Shown: piece by piece, positions 8,475 to 17,233 of the stretch
How positions within the stretch are numbered: position 1 is the stretch's first letter
Layout of the letters: every line of letters begins with the position of its first letter
Assembly (NCBI GenBank): GCA_031216755.1
Contig: JARUHG010000001.1
Location: 372,001-436,000, forward strand
Direction: 5' to 3'
DNA from: Lysobacter arvi
GTDB lineage: Bacteria; Pseudomonadota; Gammaproteobacteria; Xanthomonadales; Xanthomonadaceae
DNA: 64,000 nucleotides
The notes under the pieces: generated by a model
Database searches by the model: none
What the model was told of the DNA's origin: nothing
The model's input: only the letters and a program-made list of their open reading frames with translations
Position numbers and translations under genes: made by a program

Positions 8475-9512
8475 TCACTTCGCAAGGAACGCCCCGCAGC
8501 CGGTGTAGGTCTTGCCTCCGGCCTGCAACCGCGCGGTGACGTCGAACGTCGTGCCCGCGTCGTCCTGGCAGGGTTTGCGCTCGACGATGACCTCCACCGC
8601 GGTTCCGTTCGCGCTCGTGCCGGTCCAGCCGTCGCCCTGCGCGCGCGGCTGCATCCCGGCGATGTCGAGCGTGCGCGAACCGAAATCGAGTTGCGCGTGC
8701 AGGGAAGGCGCCTCGCCGGGGCCGATTTCGACCAGCCATCCCGGCTCGTTGCCGACCGCGCGGAACGCCACACCGCGCGAGCGCGCGTCGTCCCACGGCG
8801 AGGCGCTGTTCGTGCGCGTGCATTCGTGCTTCTCGCCGTCGAGCGTCAACGTGCCGCTGTCGCCCTTCGTCCAGAACTCGTTGCCGGTATCGTCGGCGTA
8901 GCGCGCGCCGGAACCGGACATCGCCAGCGGCAGCGTGCGGCTGCGACCGCCGTAGGACAGCGTCACGCGGTTGGCGACGGTGTCGAAGGCCGCGCCGACG
9001 CGCAGGTCGCCGCACTGCCAGTTCGTCGGTGCCGGTGCCGCGGCGGCCTTCGGCGCGCCGGCCTGCACCATCGCGATCTCCACCGGCACGTTCGCCGCAG
9101 GGTCCACCGGCACGCGCGTATCGCTGACGAACATCGGCGTGCCGTCGGGACCGGCGAGCGTCGCGTGCACGCCGTAGCGGCCGTTCGCGCGCAGCTTCGC
9201 CGGGTCGAAGGGCAGGGTGAAGGCGATCGGCGGACCGGCGACGTCCTTCACCGTCGCATCGGCGATGACGGCGTCGGGCGTGTCCGCCAGCAGGGTGTCC
9301 AGCAACTGCACGCGCAGCGTCGAACCCGGCGGCGGCAGGATCCGCTCGCGGTACGTGGCCGTTCCGGTGACCGCGTGCGCGCCCTGGGTGACGGGCTGCG
9401 CGGGCCGCGTGGTGGTGTTTCCCTGCGGCTGGCATGCCGCGACGATGGCCGCGACGGCCACCGACAGGAGGACCGGCGCGATGCCGGCGAGGCGAGTCCG
9501 GAACACGGTCAT
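8475..9512 (-). CDS. YbaY/YscW-type lipoprotein with MliC-like and COG3650-like domains
   Basis: A 345-residue lipoprotein: hydrophobic segment then lipobox VAAC (cysteine at about 27). The mature protein has three modules. Residues 50-160 resemble the YbaY/YscW domain (GTATYRERILPPPGSTLRVQLLDTLLAD). Residues 165-250 resemble MliC, the membrane-bound C-type lysozyme inhibitor (WQCGDLRVGAAFDTVANRVTLSYGG...YADDTGNEFWTKGDSGTLTL). Residues 255-345 match the COG3650 segment (FRAVGNEPGWLVEIGPG...CQDDAGTTFDVTARLQAGGKTYTGCGAFL). It is presumably outer-membrane anchored and may protect against lysozyme, by analogy with MliC. It lies 54 bases downstream of the M14 peptidase gene. Confidence 0.8.
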   Translation of the reverse strand: MTVFRTRLAGIAPVLLSVAVAAIVAACQPQGNTTTRPAQPVTQGAHAVTGTATYRERILPPPGSTLRVQLLDTLLADTPDAVIADATVKDVAGPPIAFTLPFDPAKLRANGRYGVHATLAGPDGTPMFVSDTRVPVDPAANVPVEIAMVQAGAPKAAAAPAPTNWQCGDLRVGAAFDTVANRVTLSYGGRSRTLPLAMSGSGARYADDTGNEFWTKGDSGTLTLDGEKHECTRTNSASPWDDARSRGVAFRAVGNEPGWLVEIGPGEAPSLHAQLDFGSRTLDIAGMQPRAQGDGWTGTSANGTAVEVIVERKPCQDDAGTTFDVTARLQAGGKTYTGCGAFLAK

Positions 9513-9566
9513 GGCAGGTCCTCCGTCAGGTGGCGGGAGCGTAGCGGCGCGTTTGTCGGGGCCGCG

Positions 9567-11342
9567 TCAGCGCGGCGCGCGGTCGACGCGCACCACCGGG
9601 TATCGGCGGTACTGGTCGTCCCAGGACGAATGCCGGCGCGCGAAGAACTCCAGCCGCTGCTGCGGACTGTCGGCGAACGCCTTGTTCTCCAGGCGCTGCT
9701 CGAAGGCCGCCTTCACCGCCGGGTCCTTCAGCATCTCGCGCGCTACCTCCTCGGCGACGTAGTCCTCCATGTACTCCTTGCGCTCGAAGTAGTTGTTGAA
9801 CTCACCCCAGGCGACCAGCGCGTCCGGCGCCTGCGGTTCCAGCAGCGCCATCGCCAGGCGCGCCTTCGGCTGCTCGATCGGCACGAACAGCGCGCCGGCG
9901 CCGATGTCCTGGGTTTCGGCCTTCCACGCGCCTTCCAGCGTCGTGCGCTGGTGGCCTTCGACCGAGTTGGCCGACAACGCCGCGGCATCGGCGCGGAACG
10001 CCTGCACCGCGGTCTTCGGCATCGGCGCACCGAGGCGGCGGTAGCTCACGCCGTGCTGGTCGAGCTTCGCGCCGACCCACGCCGCGTGCGCGGCCGGCAC
10101 GACGTAGCCGCCCTTCGGCGCGACGACGACGTGCGCCGGCACCAGCTCGTCGCGCATCGGTACGCGCCAGACCTGCGGCTTGCTCTCGTCGTAACGCGTC
10201 ATCAGCGCGCCGGAGACTTCAGACGGCGTGCGCGTGTACTCGTACCCGCGGAACTCGATGGTGCGAACCTGGTCGGTCGCCTTGTAGTCCAGCGCCACCG
10301 GCGTGCCGCCCAGTTGCTGCGCGCGTGCATCCGCGGCCAGCGCCTGCTTCCGCCATTGCGCGCCGTTGTTCGCGATCCGCTCCAGCAGCGACACGATGGT
10401 GTCGTGCGTGACCTTCACCCGATGCGGGTAATCGCGCCAGGAATGCGTCTCCACCAGCATCGCCAGGCGATTGCGCAGCGGGAAATACCCGTGCGAGAAG
10501 CGCGGCGTCGCGACGCCGTCCTCGAAGCCGGACGAGGGATCGTCGTTCAACACGAACGATGGATAGAACGGCAGCGGCAGCGAACCGCGTCGGGCAAGAT
10601 CGGCGATCACGCCATCGCGCAGCGCCGTACCGGCCTTGCGCAACGCCTCGTCGCCGCTGTGCACGGGTTCGACCTGGATGGAGACGTCGTGTTCGAACTT
10701 CGCGCCGTCGGTGACGTGCAGGTCGACGTAGGCCAGCGGGTCCCATGCGTTCACCAGGCGCAGCATGGCCTGCATTTCGGGCGTGTCGGCCTTCACGTAA
10801 TCGCGGTTGAGGTTGTAGTTCTGCGCGGTGGTGCGCCAGCCCATTTCCTCCGGCCCGCGCTGGTTCGGGCGGTTCCATGCCGCGAAACGCTCGTGGCCGT
10901 CGACGTTGAAGACCGGCACGAACAGCAGCACCTGCCTGTCCAGCGCGCCGGCGGCGACCTGGCCTTCGAGCGCCTGCCGCAGCGCGAGGAAGCCCGCGTC
11001 CTTGCCGTCGATCTCGCCAGCGTGGATGCCGCCCTGGATCAGCATCACCGGCAGGCCCTTCGCCTTTGCCTCCTGTGGCGAGAACGCGCCGGCCTTCGAC
11101 GCGACCAGCACCTTCATCGGCCGGCCTTCCGGCGTGGTGCCGAAATCCTGGCAGCGCACGGCCTGCGGATAGCGCGCGGCGAAGGCCTCGCACAGCGCGA
11201 TCACCTCGTCGTAGCGGCCGGTCCTGGTGAAGCCGCTGCGCTCGGACACGGTGGTCAGGGCGGCCGCGGACGGCGCGGCGACGGCGGGCAGGGCGGCGAA
11301 AAGCGCGGCGAGAAGCGCGATGGAAATCGGCGTGCGGGTCAT
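9567..11342 (-). CDS. Secreted M14-family zinc carboxypeptidase
   Basis: A 591-residue exported protein with signal peptide MTRTPISIALLAALFAALPAVAA. The M14 metallopeptidase core occupies residues 30-350. HAGEIDGKD gives the H-x-x-E zinc pair, NYNLNRDYVKAD the arginine/asparagine substrate-binding motif, and DLHVTDG the third zinc histidine. VETHSWRDY provides a plausible catalytic glutamate. The C-terminal ~230 residues are an accessory region shared with large proteobacterial M14 proteins. It is probably a periplasmic or extracellular peptidase that trims protein or peptidoglycan peptides. It is transcribed with the lipoprotein gene downstream. Confidence 0.88.
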   Translation of the reverse strand: MTRTPISIALLAALFAALPAVAAPSAAALTTVSERSGFTRTGRYDEVIALCEAFAARYPQAVRCQDFGTTPEGRPMKVLVASKAGAFSPQEAKAKGLPVMLIQGGIHAGEIDGKDAGFLALRQALEGQVAAGALDRQVLLFVPVFNVDGHERFAAWNRPNQRGPEEMGWRTTAQNYNLNRDYVKADTPEMQAMLRLVNAWDPLAYVDLHVTDGAKFEHDVSIQVEPVHSGDEALRKAGTALRDGVIADLARRGSLPLPFYPSFVLNDDPSSGFEDGVATPRFSHGYFPLRNRLAMLVETHSWRDYPHRVKVTHDTIVSLLERIANNGAQWRKQALAADARAQQLGGTPVALDYKATDQVRTIEFRGYEYTRTPSEVSGALMTRYDESKPQVWRVPMRDELVPAHVVVAPKGGYVVPAAHAAWVGAKLDQHGVSYRRLGAPMPKTAVQAFRADAAALSANSVEGHQRTTLEGAWKAETQDIGAGALFVPIEQPKARLAMALLEPQAPDALVAWGEFNNYFERKEYMEDYVAEEVAREMLKDPAVKAAFEQRLENKAFADSPQQRLEFFARRHSSWDDQYRRYPVVRVDRAPR

Positions 11343-11486
11343 CGTTGGGGCGTTCCGGGCGGAAAGTCCCGCATGGTAACGGAGCCCCCCGGAGCGTCCG
11401 CCCTGTCGTGAGTCACGTTGCTGCCACGGGTTGTCAGCAGCCGGAGCAAGGCGGACCGGCGGTCGCGTGCGACGCCGGGATCGCCG

Positions 11487-12080
11487 TCATCGCACCGCGT
11501 CGTTCTCCAGGGTGCCGTCGCCTTGGGTGTCCTTGAGTCGGCCGCCGCGCGGGTCGGCCTCGACCGAGAAGTGCGCGGCAGCGGTTTCGAAGTTCGCCGC
11601 GACATACTGGCGGTCGGCCGACAGCGTGACGCTGAACGGCCACGAATCGATGCCGTCGTCTTCCCGCAGCCGGCCGGTGAGGCGGCGTGTGCCGCCGACT
11701 GTCGATTCCTCCTGCACGCTCGCCGTGTAGGGCGTTGCAGCGAAGGGCAGGTGGACGCGCATGACGTCGCCGGGCCGCAGTGTCCGCGTGGCCTCGAAAT
11801 CCCATCGGACGGCGAAGCTGCCGTCCGGTTGTGGCTGCCCGGCGGCGTAGTCGAACGCGAGCGGAAGCTCCGCGCCATGAGGTGCACCAAGGCTGGTGCG
11901 GCTGCCTGGCGCCGTCCGCGCGGCGTGCGGCCCGGCGCGATCGGCGGTCTCGCTCACCACCGGGCCGGTCTCGGCGAGGCGATCGAAACGATGCACGCGA
12001 TTTTCGCCCGCGCGGTGCAGGGCGTACCACCCTGCACCGGCGAGAAGCGCGGCCACGAAGAAGACGAGCGGCTTGTTCAT
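11487..12080 (-). CDS. Membrane-anchored hypothetical protein
   Basis: A 197-residue protein with one N-terminal membrane anchor (MNKPLVFFVAALLAGAGWYAL) and a presumed periplasmic domain, much of it predicted beta (ELPLAFDYAAGQPQPDGSFAVRWDFEATRTLRPGDVMRVHLPF). I do not recognise the family. It begins 14 bases after the stop of the metzincin protease gene on the same strand, so the two are very likely one operon. A role with the protease (inhibitor, chaperone or anchor) is possible but unproven. Confidence 0.65.
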   Translation of the reverse strand: MNKPLVFFVAALLAGAGWYALHRAGENRVHRFDRLAETGPVVSETADRAGPHAARTAPGSRTSLGAPHGAELPLAFDYAAGQPQPDGSFAVRWDFEATRTLRPGDVMRVHLPFAATPYTASVQEESTVGGTRRLTGRLREDDGIDSWPFSVTLSADRQYVAANFETAAAHFSVEADPRGGRLKDTQGDGTLENDAVR

Positions 12081-12094
12081 GGCGCTGGCACAGC

Positions 12095-13849
12095 TCAGCG
12101 GAACGCCGCGACGGCTGCGGAACGTGCATTCATCGTGGCGACTTCATTCCACCCGCCGGAGGGCGTCAGCGGCAGCCCATCCTCGGCGAGCAGGTAAGGT
12201 GCGGCGAAGAAGGGCATCTGGTTTCCGGCCATGATCGTGCCGGGGTACACGTGTCCCGCGGAATGGTCCAGGCCCATGTTATGGCCCAGTTCGTGCCGCA
12301 TCACGGTGGTGCCGCAGCCGATGGCTCCGGAGGCAATCATGCTGTACGCGTCGGCGCTCAGCCAGGCCAGCCCACAGCCGTTCTCGGTGCCTTCGTAGTA
12401 CAGGCCATCGGCGTGCGACTGGTTTCGCCAGCCCTGCACCGTCGGGTCCGCACGCAATTCGCTCAGCGGGTGGCCGAGATCGGTCCAAGTGGAGCGGGCC
12501 GGAACCTGGCGCAGGCCGACGGAGCGGAAGCGGAAGTTCGCGCGCGAGTTTTCCAGGGCATCGTTGGTGAGGCCGAGTCCTTCGATCAAGCGGGCGCGCA
12601 TTGCGTTGTCGCCCAACTTTGCCGAAGCCTTGTCGCTGTAGAGCATCAGAAGGTCGATCGTTCGCGTTTCCTTCTGCCAGCGATTATCGGCGTCAGCGGC
12701 AAACGAAACGATCTCGCCCGTGGTCACGGGCACGGTCAGTCCGTCCGCGACGACTGCGAAGCCATAGGTCGCGCTGGTGCGTACCACCACACGGTCGCCG
12801 GGCCGGTGGGCCGACGGCAGGGTCAGGGTCGCGACGTAGTTCCCGTCCGAAAAGTCGACCGTCGTGCGCGGATGCGTGATGGCGGGCAGCACGCCGTTCG
12901 AGGCGGTCAGTTCGCCGGCGCGATACGTCGAGCTCGGATGGGCCGTCATTTCCCAGCGACCGATCGAGGCGAGGTAGGTGAACTGATACTCGTCGCCTCT
13001 CGACAGCCGCATCGTGCCGGGGAAGTTCACGTTGGCATTGTCGATGCGCGAGGGCCACGTCGCCTGGGAACGGACCGTGATGCGGTCGCGATCGCCTGCA
13101 AGGGCGGGCAGTCGGATCGTGTCGGTCCAATTGCCGTCCCAGAACTCGATCAGGGTGCGCGGCGTGGTGGGACTGGGTACCCCGGAGACGATCTGCTTGT
13201 CGATCAGCCGTCGCACCGGTGCGCTCGCGAGCGCCCAGGCCGATTGCGCCTGGCGGTAGACGAAGGTGTAGCTGTCGCCGGTGCGGATGGCCGTGGTATT
13301 CGCGAACAACTGGTGCGTAGGCGCGATCTGCGCGCCATAGGTTGCGGTGGAACGCACGACCAGCACGGTGCCGTCGTCGGCGGCGCCAGGCAGCGTGACC
13401 GTCGGCACCCAGTTGCCGTCCGCCATCGAGTAGTAGGCGATCCGGCGCGGATTGTCGGGAATCGCCGCGCCTTGCCCGAGGGGGGTGAAGTGGCTGACCC
13501 CGTCGCCGGACATCGTCCAGCGGCCGGTGCTCGCCGAGAACTGCAACGTGTAGCTGACGTTGCGGGCGAGCGCAAGCTTGCCTACGGCCAGGTCGGTGCG
13601 CGAGGCATCGAGGTCGACGCCGTAGCTCGCCTGCGTGCGCAGGACGACCACGGACCTGTCGCGCGGATTGGAGGGCAGAAAAACGGTGGGCGCGTAGTTG
13701 CCGTCGTAGAGCGTGAAGGCGATGCGATCGTAACCATTGGGCAGGGCACCTCCGCCGATCTGGTTCGGCGTGAGGCTGGCGTCCTGCGCATGCGCGGAGA
13801 AGGCGACCGCGCACATCAGTGCGAGCACGGCGGTCAGAGCGTTTTTCAT
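12095..13849 (-). CDS. Secreted metzincin metalloprotease (reprolysin-like) with four tandem N-terminal modules
   Basis: A 584-residue secreted protein with signal peptide MKNALTAVLALMCAVAFSAHA. The catalytic domain fills the C-terminal third. HELGHNMGLDH (residues 519-529) is the HExxHxxGxxH zinc motif of metzincins, and GTIMAG about 12 residues later supplies the Met-turn. The domain start (TIDLLMLYSDKASAKLG) is like that of the M12B/M72 reprolysin-like peptidases. Before it lie four tandem ~94-residue modules starting near residues 43, 136, 230 and 326. Each has an (I/V)-x-F/Y-x-D-G-N-(Y/W)-x-x-T-(V/L/I)-x-LP opening and an (R)-V-V-V-R-(T/S)-x-A-T-Y core. The upstream start (MRMRQ...) is rejected because it precedes the signal peptide. 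Confidence 0.85.
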   Translation of the reverse strand: MKNALTAVLALMCAVAFSAHAQDASLTPNQIGGGALPNGYDRIAFTLYDGNYAPTVFLPSNPRDRSVVVLRTQASYGVDLDASRTDLAVGKLALARNVSYTLQFSASTGRWTMSGDGVSHFTPLGQGAAIPDNPRRIAYYSMADGNWVPTVTLPGAADDGTVLVVRSTATYGAQIAPTHQLFANTTAIRTGDSYTFVYRQAQSAWALASAPVRRLIDKQIVSGVPSPTTPRTLIEFWDGNWTDTIRLPALAGDRDRITVRSQATWPSRIDNANVNFPGTMRLSRGDEYQFTYLASIGRWEMTAHPSSTYRAGELTASNGVLPAITHPRTTVDFSDGNYVATLTLPSAHRPGDRVVVRTSATYGFAVVADGLTVPVTTGEIVSFAADADNRWQKETRTIDLLMLYSDKASAKLGDNAMRARLIEGLGLTNDALENSRANFRFRSVGLRQVPARSTWTDLGHPLSELRADPTVQGWRNQSHADGLYYEGTENGCGLAWLSADAYSMIASGAIGCGTTVMRHELGHNMGLDHSAGHVYPGTIMAGNQMPFFAAPYLLAEDGLPLTPSGGWNEVATMNARSAAVAAFR

Positions 13850-14171
13850 GGGTAATCCAGTGAGTGGCGAAAGAGACTCGCGACGGTGCGCGGGGGTGCT
13901 TCCCCGCACGACGTGCTGGCGCATCCGCAACCGGAGCGATCGTCGCCGCTACGCATCCCGATCGCGAGTGGGCGGCATCATAGGCGGGGCGAACGCCGAG
14001 GCCTTGCCGGCGTTTGTGGCGAACGATTGGGTGAGCATGGCGTACATGTGTGCACCGCATGGCGGGCGGGAGTGTCCGCCAACCGCCAGCTACGCCAGCG
14101 TGCCCACCGCACATCGAATTCCCGCCAACGCACACGCACGGCGCTTCTTCCTGCGACCGGTTGGTGCACCT
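13850..14171. other. Intergenic region without a recognisable gene
   Basis: These 322 bases separate the reductase stop from the protease start, both on the minus strand, and should hold the protease promoter. I find no coding frame with recognisable features on either strand and no clear terminator. A modest GC hairpin (GCGGGG...CCCCGC) lies near 13898-13916, in the likely 5' leader of the protease transcript. Confidence 0.4.
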
Positions 14172-15062
14172 TCAGGCGAAATTCGCGGCCAGCCGGTTGT
14201 GCACGTGCGTCGCCGCGATGGCCGCGTGACCGGTCGCCACGGAAATCTGGTTGAGCGCGCTGACCACGTCGCCGATGGCGTACAGGCCTTCGACCGAGGT
14301 CATCTGGTGCGCATCGACGATGAGCGCGCCTTCCGCGTCGCAGTCCGCGCCCGCGCCGACAGCGAGCGACGAGCGCGAGATCAGGCCCAGCATCGGGTAC
14401 AGCACGTCGAACGCGCGCGGCGCGCCGTCGAGGTCGAAGACGCAGCGTTGCCCATCGAAGGCCAGCGAGCGCGGCACGGAGGTCAGTTCGATGCCGTCGC
14501 GCGCCAGCTGCTTCCGTACGTCGTCGTCGATGTCCGGGGACGACGGCACAAGTGTCACCTTCGCCGAATAGGTGCGCAGGAAGCGCGCGTGCGAGGCCGT
14601 CTTGTCGGCCGGACCGTACACGGCGATGGTCGTGTCGATCGCCTCGAACGCGTCGCAGATCGGGCACATGCGCACCGCGCCGCATTCGATCGCCTGCGCC
14701 ATGCCGTCGAGCGTCGGCGTCACGTCCTCGCAGCCGGTGGCGAGGATGACGTGACGCGCGCGCAGCTCGTCGTCGCCGTGACGGATGCGGAAGCCGTCGG
14801 CTTCGCGGTGCAGCGCCGTCACTTCGTCGGGCACGGTGTCCACGCCGAACCTGAGCGCCTGCTCGCGCATGCGCTGGAGCAGTTCCTCGCCGCCGACGCC
14901 GTGCGGGAAGCCCGGGCAGTTGCGGCTCTTCGGGATCCAGCCCGCGCGCGTGCAGCCGGTGTCGAACACGCGCACGCTGCGCCGATACCGCGCCAGGTAC
15001 GTCGCCGCCGTCAGTCCGCCGGGCCCGCCGCCGACGACGATGCAGTCGAACACGTCCGTCAT
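14172..15062 (-). CDS. Thioredoxin-reductase-like NAD(P)/FAD-dependent oxidoreductase
   Basis: A 296-residue flavoprotein. FAD-binding GGGPGG lies at residues 11-16 and the redox pair CPIC at 133-136 (MCPICDAFE, equivalent to CATC-D in TrxB). The C-terminal FAD segment is GLYAIGDVVSALNQISVATGHAAIAATHVHN. A second Rossmann region (TIAVYGPADKTASHARFL) should bind NAD(P)H, but it has GPAD where TrxB usually has GGGDSA. It is therefore a TrxR-like reductase whose electron acceptor is unknown. Its ATG overlaps the stop of the upstream DUF72 gene by 4 bases, implying translational coupling. Confidence 0.87.
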   Translation of the reverse strand: MTDVFDCIVVGGGPGGLTAATYLARYRRSVRVFDTGCTRAGWIPKSRNCPGFPHGVGGEELLQRMREQALRFGVDTVPDEVTALHREADGFRIRHGDDELRARHVILATGCEDVTPTLDGMAQAIECGAVRMCPICDAFEAIDTTIAVYGPADKTASHARFLRTYSAKVTLVPSSPDIDDDVRKQLARDGIELTSVPRSLAFDGQRCVFDLDGAPRAFDVLYPMLGLISRSSLAVGAGADCDAEGALIVDAHQMTSVEGLYAIGDVVSALNQISVATGHAAIAATHVHNRLAANFA

Positions 15063-15817
15063 GCTTTTCTCCGCGTCGCCGTCGCGCGACCGGGCACGCG
15101 CTCGAGCATCGCCTTCAGGCGCAGCGCATCGGTGACCGCATGCCCGTGCGCGGTGTTGTCGAAGATCGCCCAGCGCGTGCCGCGCAGCGGACGCATCGCG
15201 TCGGCGAGCGTGCGCAGTGCCTCGTCGTCGTAAGCGCTGTAGTACACGCGCGGCGCGCCGTGCCAGCGCCAGTAGCGCACGCGCGCGTCGCCGCCGGGCC
15301 GCGACGATGCGCCGTCGGGCACCGGCGGATCCGCCGCCACGCGTGCGACGCCGTGCCGTTGCCACAGCGCGTCGGCCGCCGGCGCGAACCACGACGCATG
15401 CCGCGCCTCGCAGGCGATGCCGACGTCGAAGCGCCGGCGCAGCATCGCGAAGAACGTCGCCGCCGTGCGCGCCTCGAAGGGCAGGCTCGGCGGCAACTGC
15501 ACGAGCAGCATCGCCAGCTTGCGGCCGAGTCCGTCCACTTCGCCGGCGAAACGGTCGAGTTCGCGCGCGACGCCGCGCAGCCGTGCGTCGTGGGTGATCG
15601 TGCGCGGCAGCTTCACGCTGAAGCGGAAGCCCGCCGGCACGCTCGCCGCCCATCGCACGTAGGTGTCGCGCCGGTGCGGGCGATGGAAGGAGGAGTTGAT
15701 CTCCGTCGCATTGAAGCGCGTGGCGTAGCGCGCAAGCATCGAATCACCCGCGCCGAACGACGGACGGGTGGCCGACGGGAGCGACCAGCCGGCGCAGCCG
15801 ATGTAGAGCCCTGCCAT
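15059..15817 (-). CDS. DUF72 domain-containing protein (YecE-like)
   Basis: A 252-residue TIM-barrel protein. It has LYIGCAGWSLP at the N-terminus, RFNATEINSSFHRPHRRDTYVRWAASVPAGFRFSVKLPRTITHD in the first third, and FDNTAHGHAVTDALRL at the end, all hallmarks of DUF72/YecE. The function is unknown; the fold resembles xylose isomerase-like barrels and nuclease IV. The start after GGAACTCC is preferred to one ten codons upstream. It is coupled by ATGA to the flavoprotein gene. Confidence 0.88.
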   Translation of the reverse strand: MAGLYIGCAGWSLPSATRPSFGAGDSMLARYATRFNATEINSSFHRPHRRDTYVRWAASVPAGFRFSVKLPRTITHDARLRGVARELDRFAGEVDGLGRKLAMLLVQLPPSLPFEARTAATFFAMLRRRFDVGIACEARHASWFAPAADALWQRHGVARVAADPPVPDGASSRPGGDARVRYWRWHGAPRVYYSAYDDEALRTLADAMRPLRGTRWAIFDNTAHGHAVTDALRLKAMLERVPGRATATRRKA

Positions 15818-15884
15818 GGAGTTCCGCCGCGATGCACATGCCCGCATCGCACCACCGTGGGCGTCGAGGGCGTGTTAGGGCCTG

Positions 15885-17132
15885 TCAGGGCGCGCGGCGC
15901 CGCGCGCGTGGCCGGCGTCGATGCTCCAGGTCGTCCAGGGCGCGCCGCAGCCGCGCGGTCGCATCGTTGTCGCGAGGCGGCGGCGAAAGCCCGTCCAGCA
16001 GCGAGCGTCCTTCATCGCCGACCACGTCCATGCGCAGCGCCAGGCCGTGCGCGCGCAGCACCGGTGCGAGCTCGTCCGCGCGGCGGTGCAGGTCGTCCAG
16101 CGTGTTGCGGTAGGCGATTTCGCAGATCCGCCGGCGTGCCGCGAAGCTGAAGGCGTTGGTGAAGAACAGCTCGGCGTCGCCGGCGTTGGGCTCGAAGATG
16201 AGCTGGTCGATGTGCGGGTACTGCTGCGCGTAGCGCGCCACCCCGACCTGCATGCGCGACTGCAGCAGCGTGCGGAAGGTCTGCGACAGCACCGCCGGCA
16301 GGCCACCGGCGGCGAGACTGCGCTCGTGGCTCACCGGTCGGCCGCTGTCGTCCTGGGTGAAGGGCACCAGCGGATTGAGGCCGATCATCAGGTCCACGTC
16401 GCGCTCGAGCAGCACCGACGCATGCATCGTCCGCCGCAGCGCGCCGTCGACGAAATGCCGGCCGCCGATTTCCACCGGCGGGTACAGGCCGGGCAGGGCG
16501 GCGCTGGCCTGCACGGCGGCGGAGATCGGCACGCCGTCCCAGCCGGCGGTGCCGAACTTGACCGCTTCGCCGCTGTCCAGGTCGACCGCGACCACGCACA
16601 GGTCCGCGTCCAGGTCGCGGAAATCGTTGCTGCGTCCGCGCCGCGAGAAGACGTCCTGCAGGAAGCGCTCGACCTGGCCGTTGTCGAACAGGCCGGTCGG
16701 CACGAGCGCGCCGAAATGCATCAGCAGGTCGGACCAGCGTGCTTCGTTGCGCGAGAACAGCAGTTCCTGCCACCAGGTCGCGGCCAGCCTGGGCAGGCGC
16801 GCGGCGCGGCGCAGGTATTCGAGGATCGCCGGGCGCAGGAAGGTTTCCGGACGGAACTGCACGTCCGCGCTGTCGCCGGTGATGAAGATGCGGCACATCT
16901 CGGCGGTGTCGATGCGGTTGGCCAGGCCCGCGGCGAGGAACGCGCCGCTGCTGACGCCCACGTAGCCGTCCAGTCGCGTGAGGTCCAGGCCGTCGATGGC
17001 CTCGTCCAGCGCGCGCAGGGCGCCCAGTTCGTACATTCCGCCGATGGGCCCGCCGCCGGCGATCGCCAGGCCGATGCGCGGCGATCGATCCGTGGCGCGC
17101 GTGCGTCGCCGGGCGGAGTGGAGTGACAGCAT
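15885..17132 (-). CDS. Patatin-like phospholipase family protein
   Basis: A 415-residue serine hydrolase of the patatin family. The oxyanion loop is GGGPIGGMYELGAL (residues 26-39), the nucleophile elbow is GVSSG with Ser61, and the catalytic Asp lies in VDGALRR (about residue 240). This Ser-Asp dyad hydrolyses ester bonds of membrane lipids. The body includes ISAAVQASAALPGLYPPVEIGG, a family signature. No signal peptide is visible, so it is cytoplasmic or peripheral. It is divergent from the following gene, with about 100 bases between starts. Confidence 0.9.
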   Translation of the reverse strand: MLSLHSARRRTRATDRSPRIGLAIAGGGPIGGMYELGALRALDEAIDGLDLTRLDGYVGVSSGAFLAAGLANRIDTAEMCRIFITGDSADVQFRPETFLRPAILEYLRRAARLPRLAATWWQELLFSRNEARWSDLLMHFGALVPTGLFDNGQVERFLQDVFSRRGRSNDFRDLDADLCVVAVDLDSGEAVKFGTAGWDGVPISAAVQASAALPGLYPPVEIGGRHFVDGALRRTMHASVLLERDVDLMIGLNPLVPFTQDDSGRPVSHERSLAAGGLPAVLSQTFRTLLQSRMQVGVARYAQQYPHIDQLIFEPNAGDAELFFTNAFSFAARRRICEIAYRNTLDDLHRRADELAPVLRAHGLALRMDVVGDEGRSLLDGLSPPPRDNDATARLRRALDDLEHRRRPRARRRAP

Positions 17133-17233
17133 GCGGGCACGGGCGGCGAGGTTGGGCCGAGTGTAGCCGTCCCGTGGCGGGCCGCACCGTGACGGGTTGC
17201 GGGCCGCGCGGCGCCCGCCGATGATCGGTCGGG

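Noticed and set aside
8064..11411. Plus-strand open frame of over 1100 codons across the lipoprotein and carboxypeptidase genes
   Set aside because: Antisense to two genes with signal peptides and catalytic motifs; translation has no recognisable family and the codon bias is that of a shadow frame.
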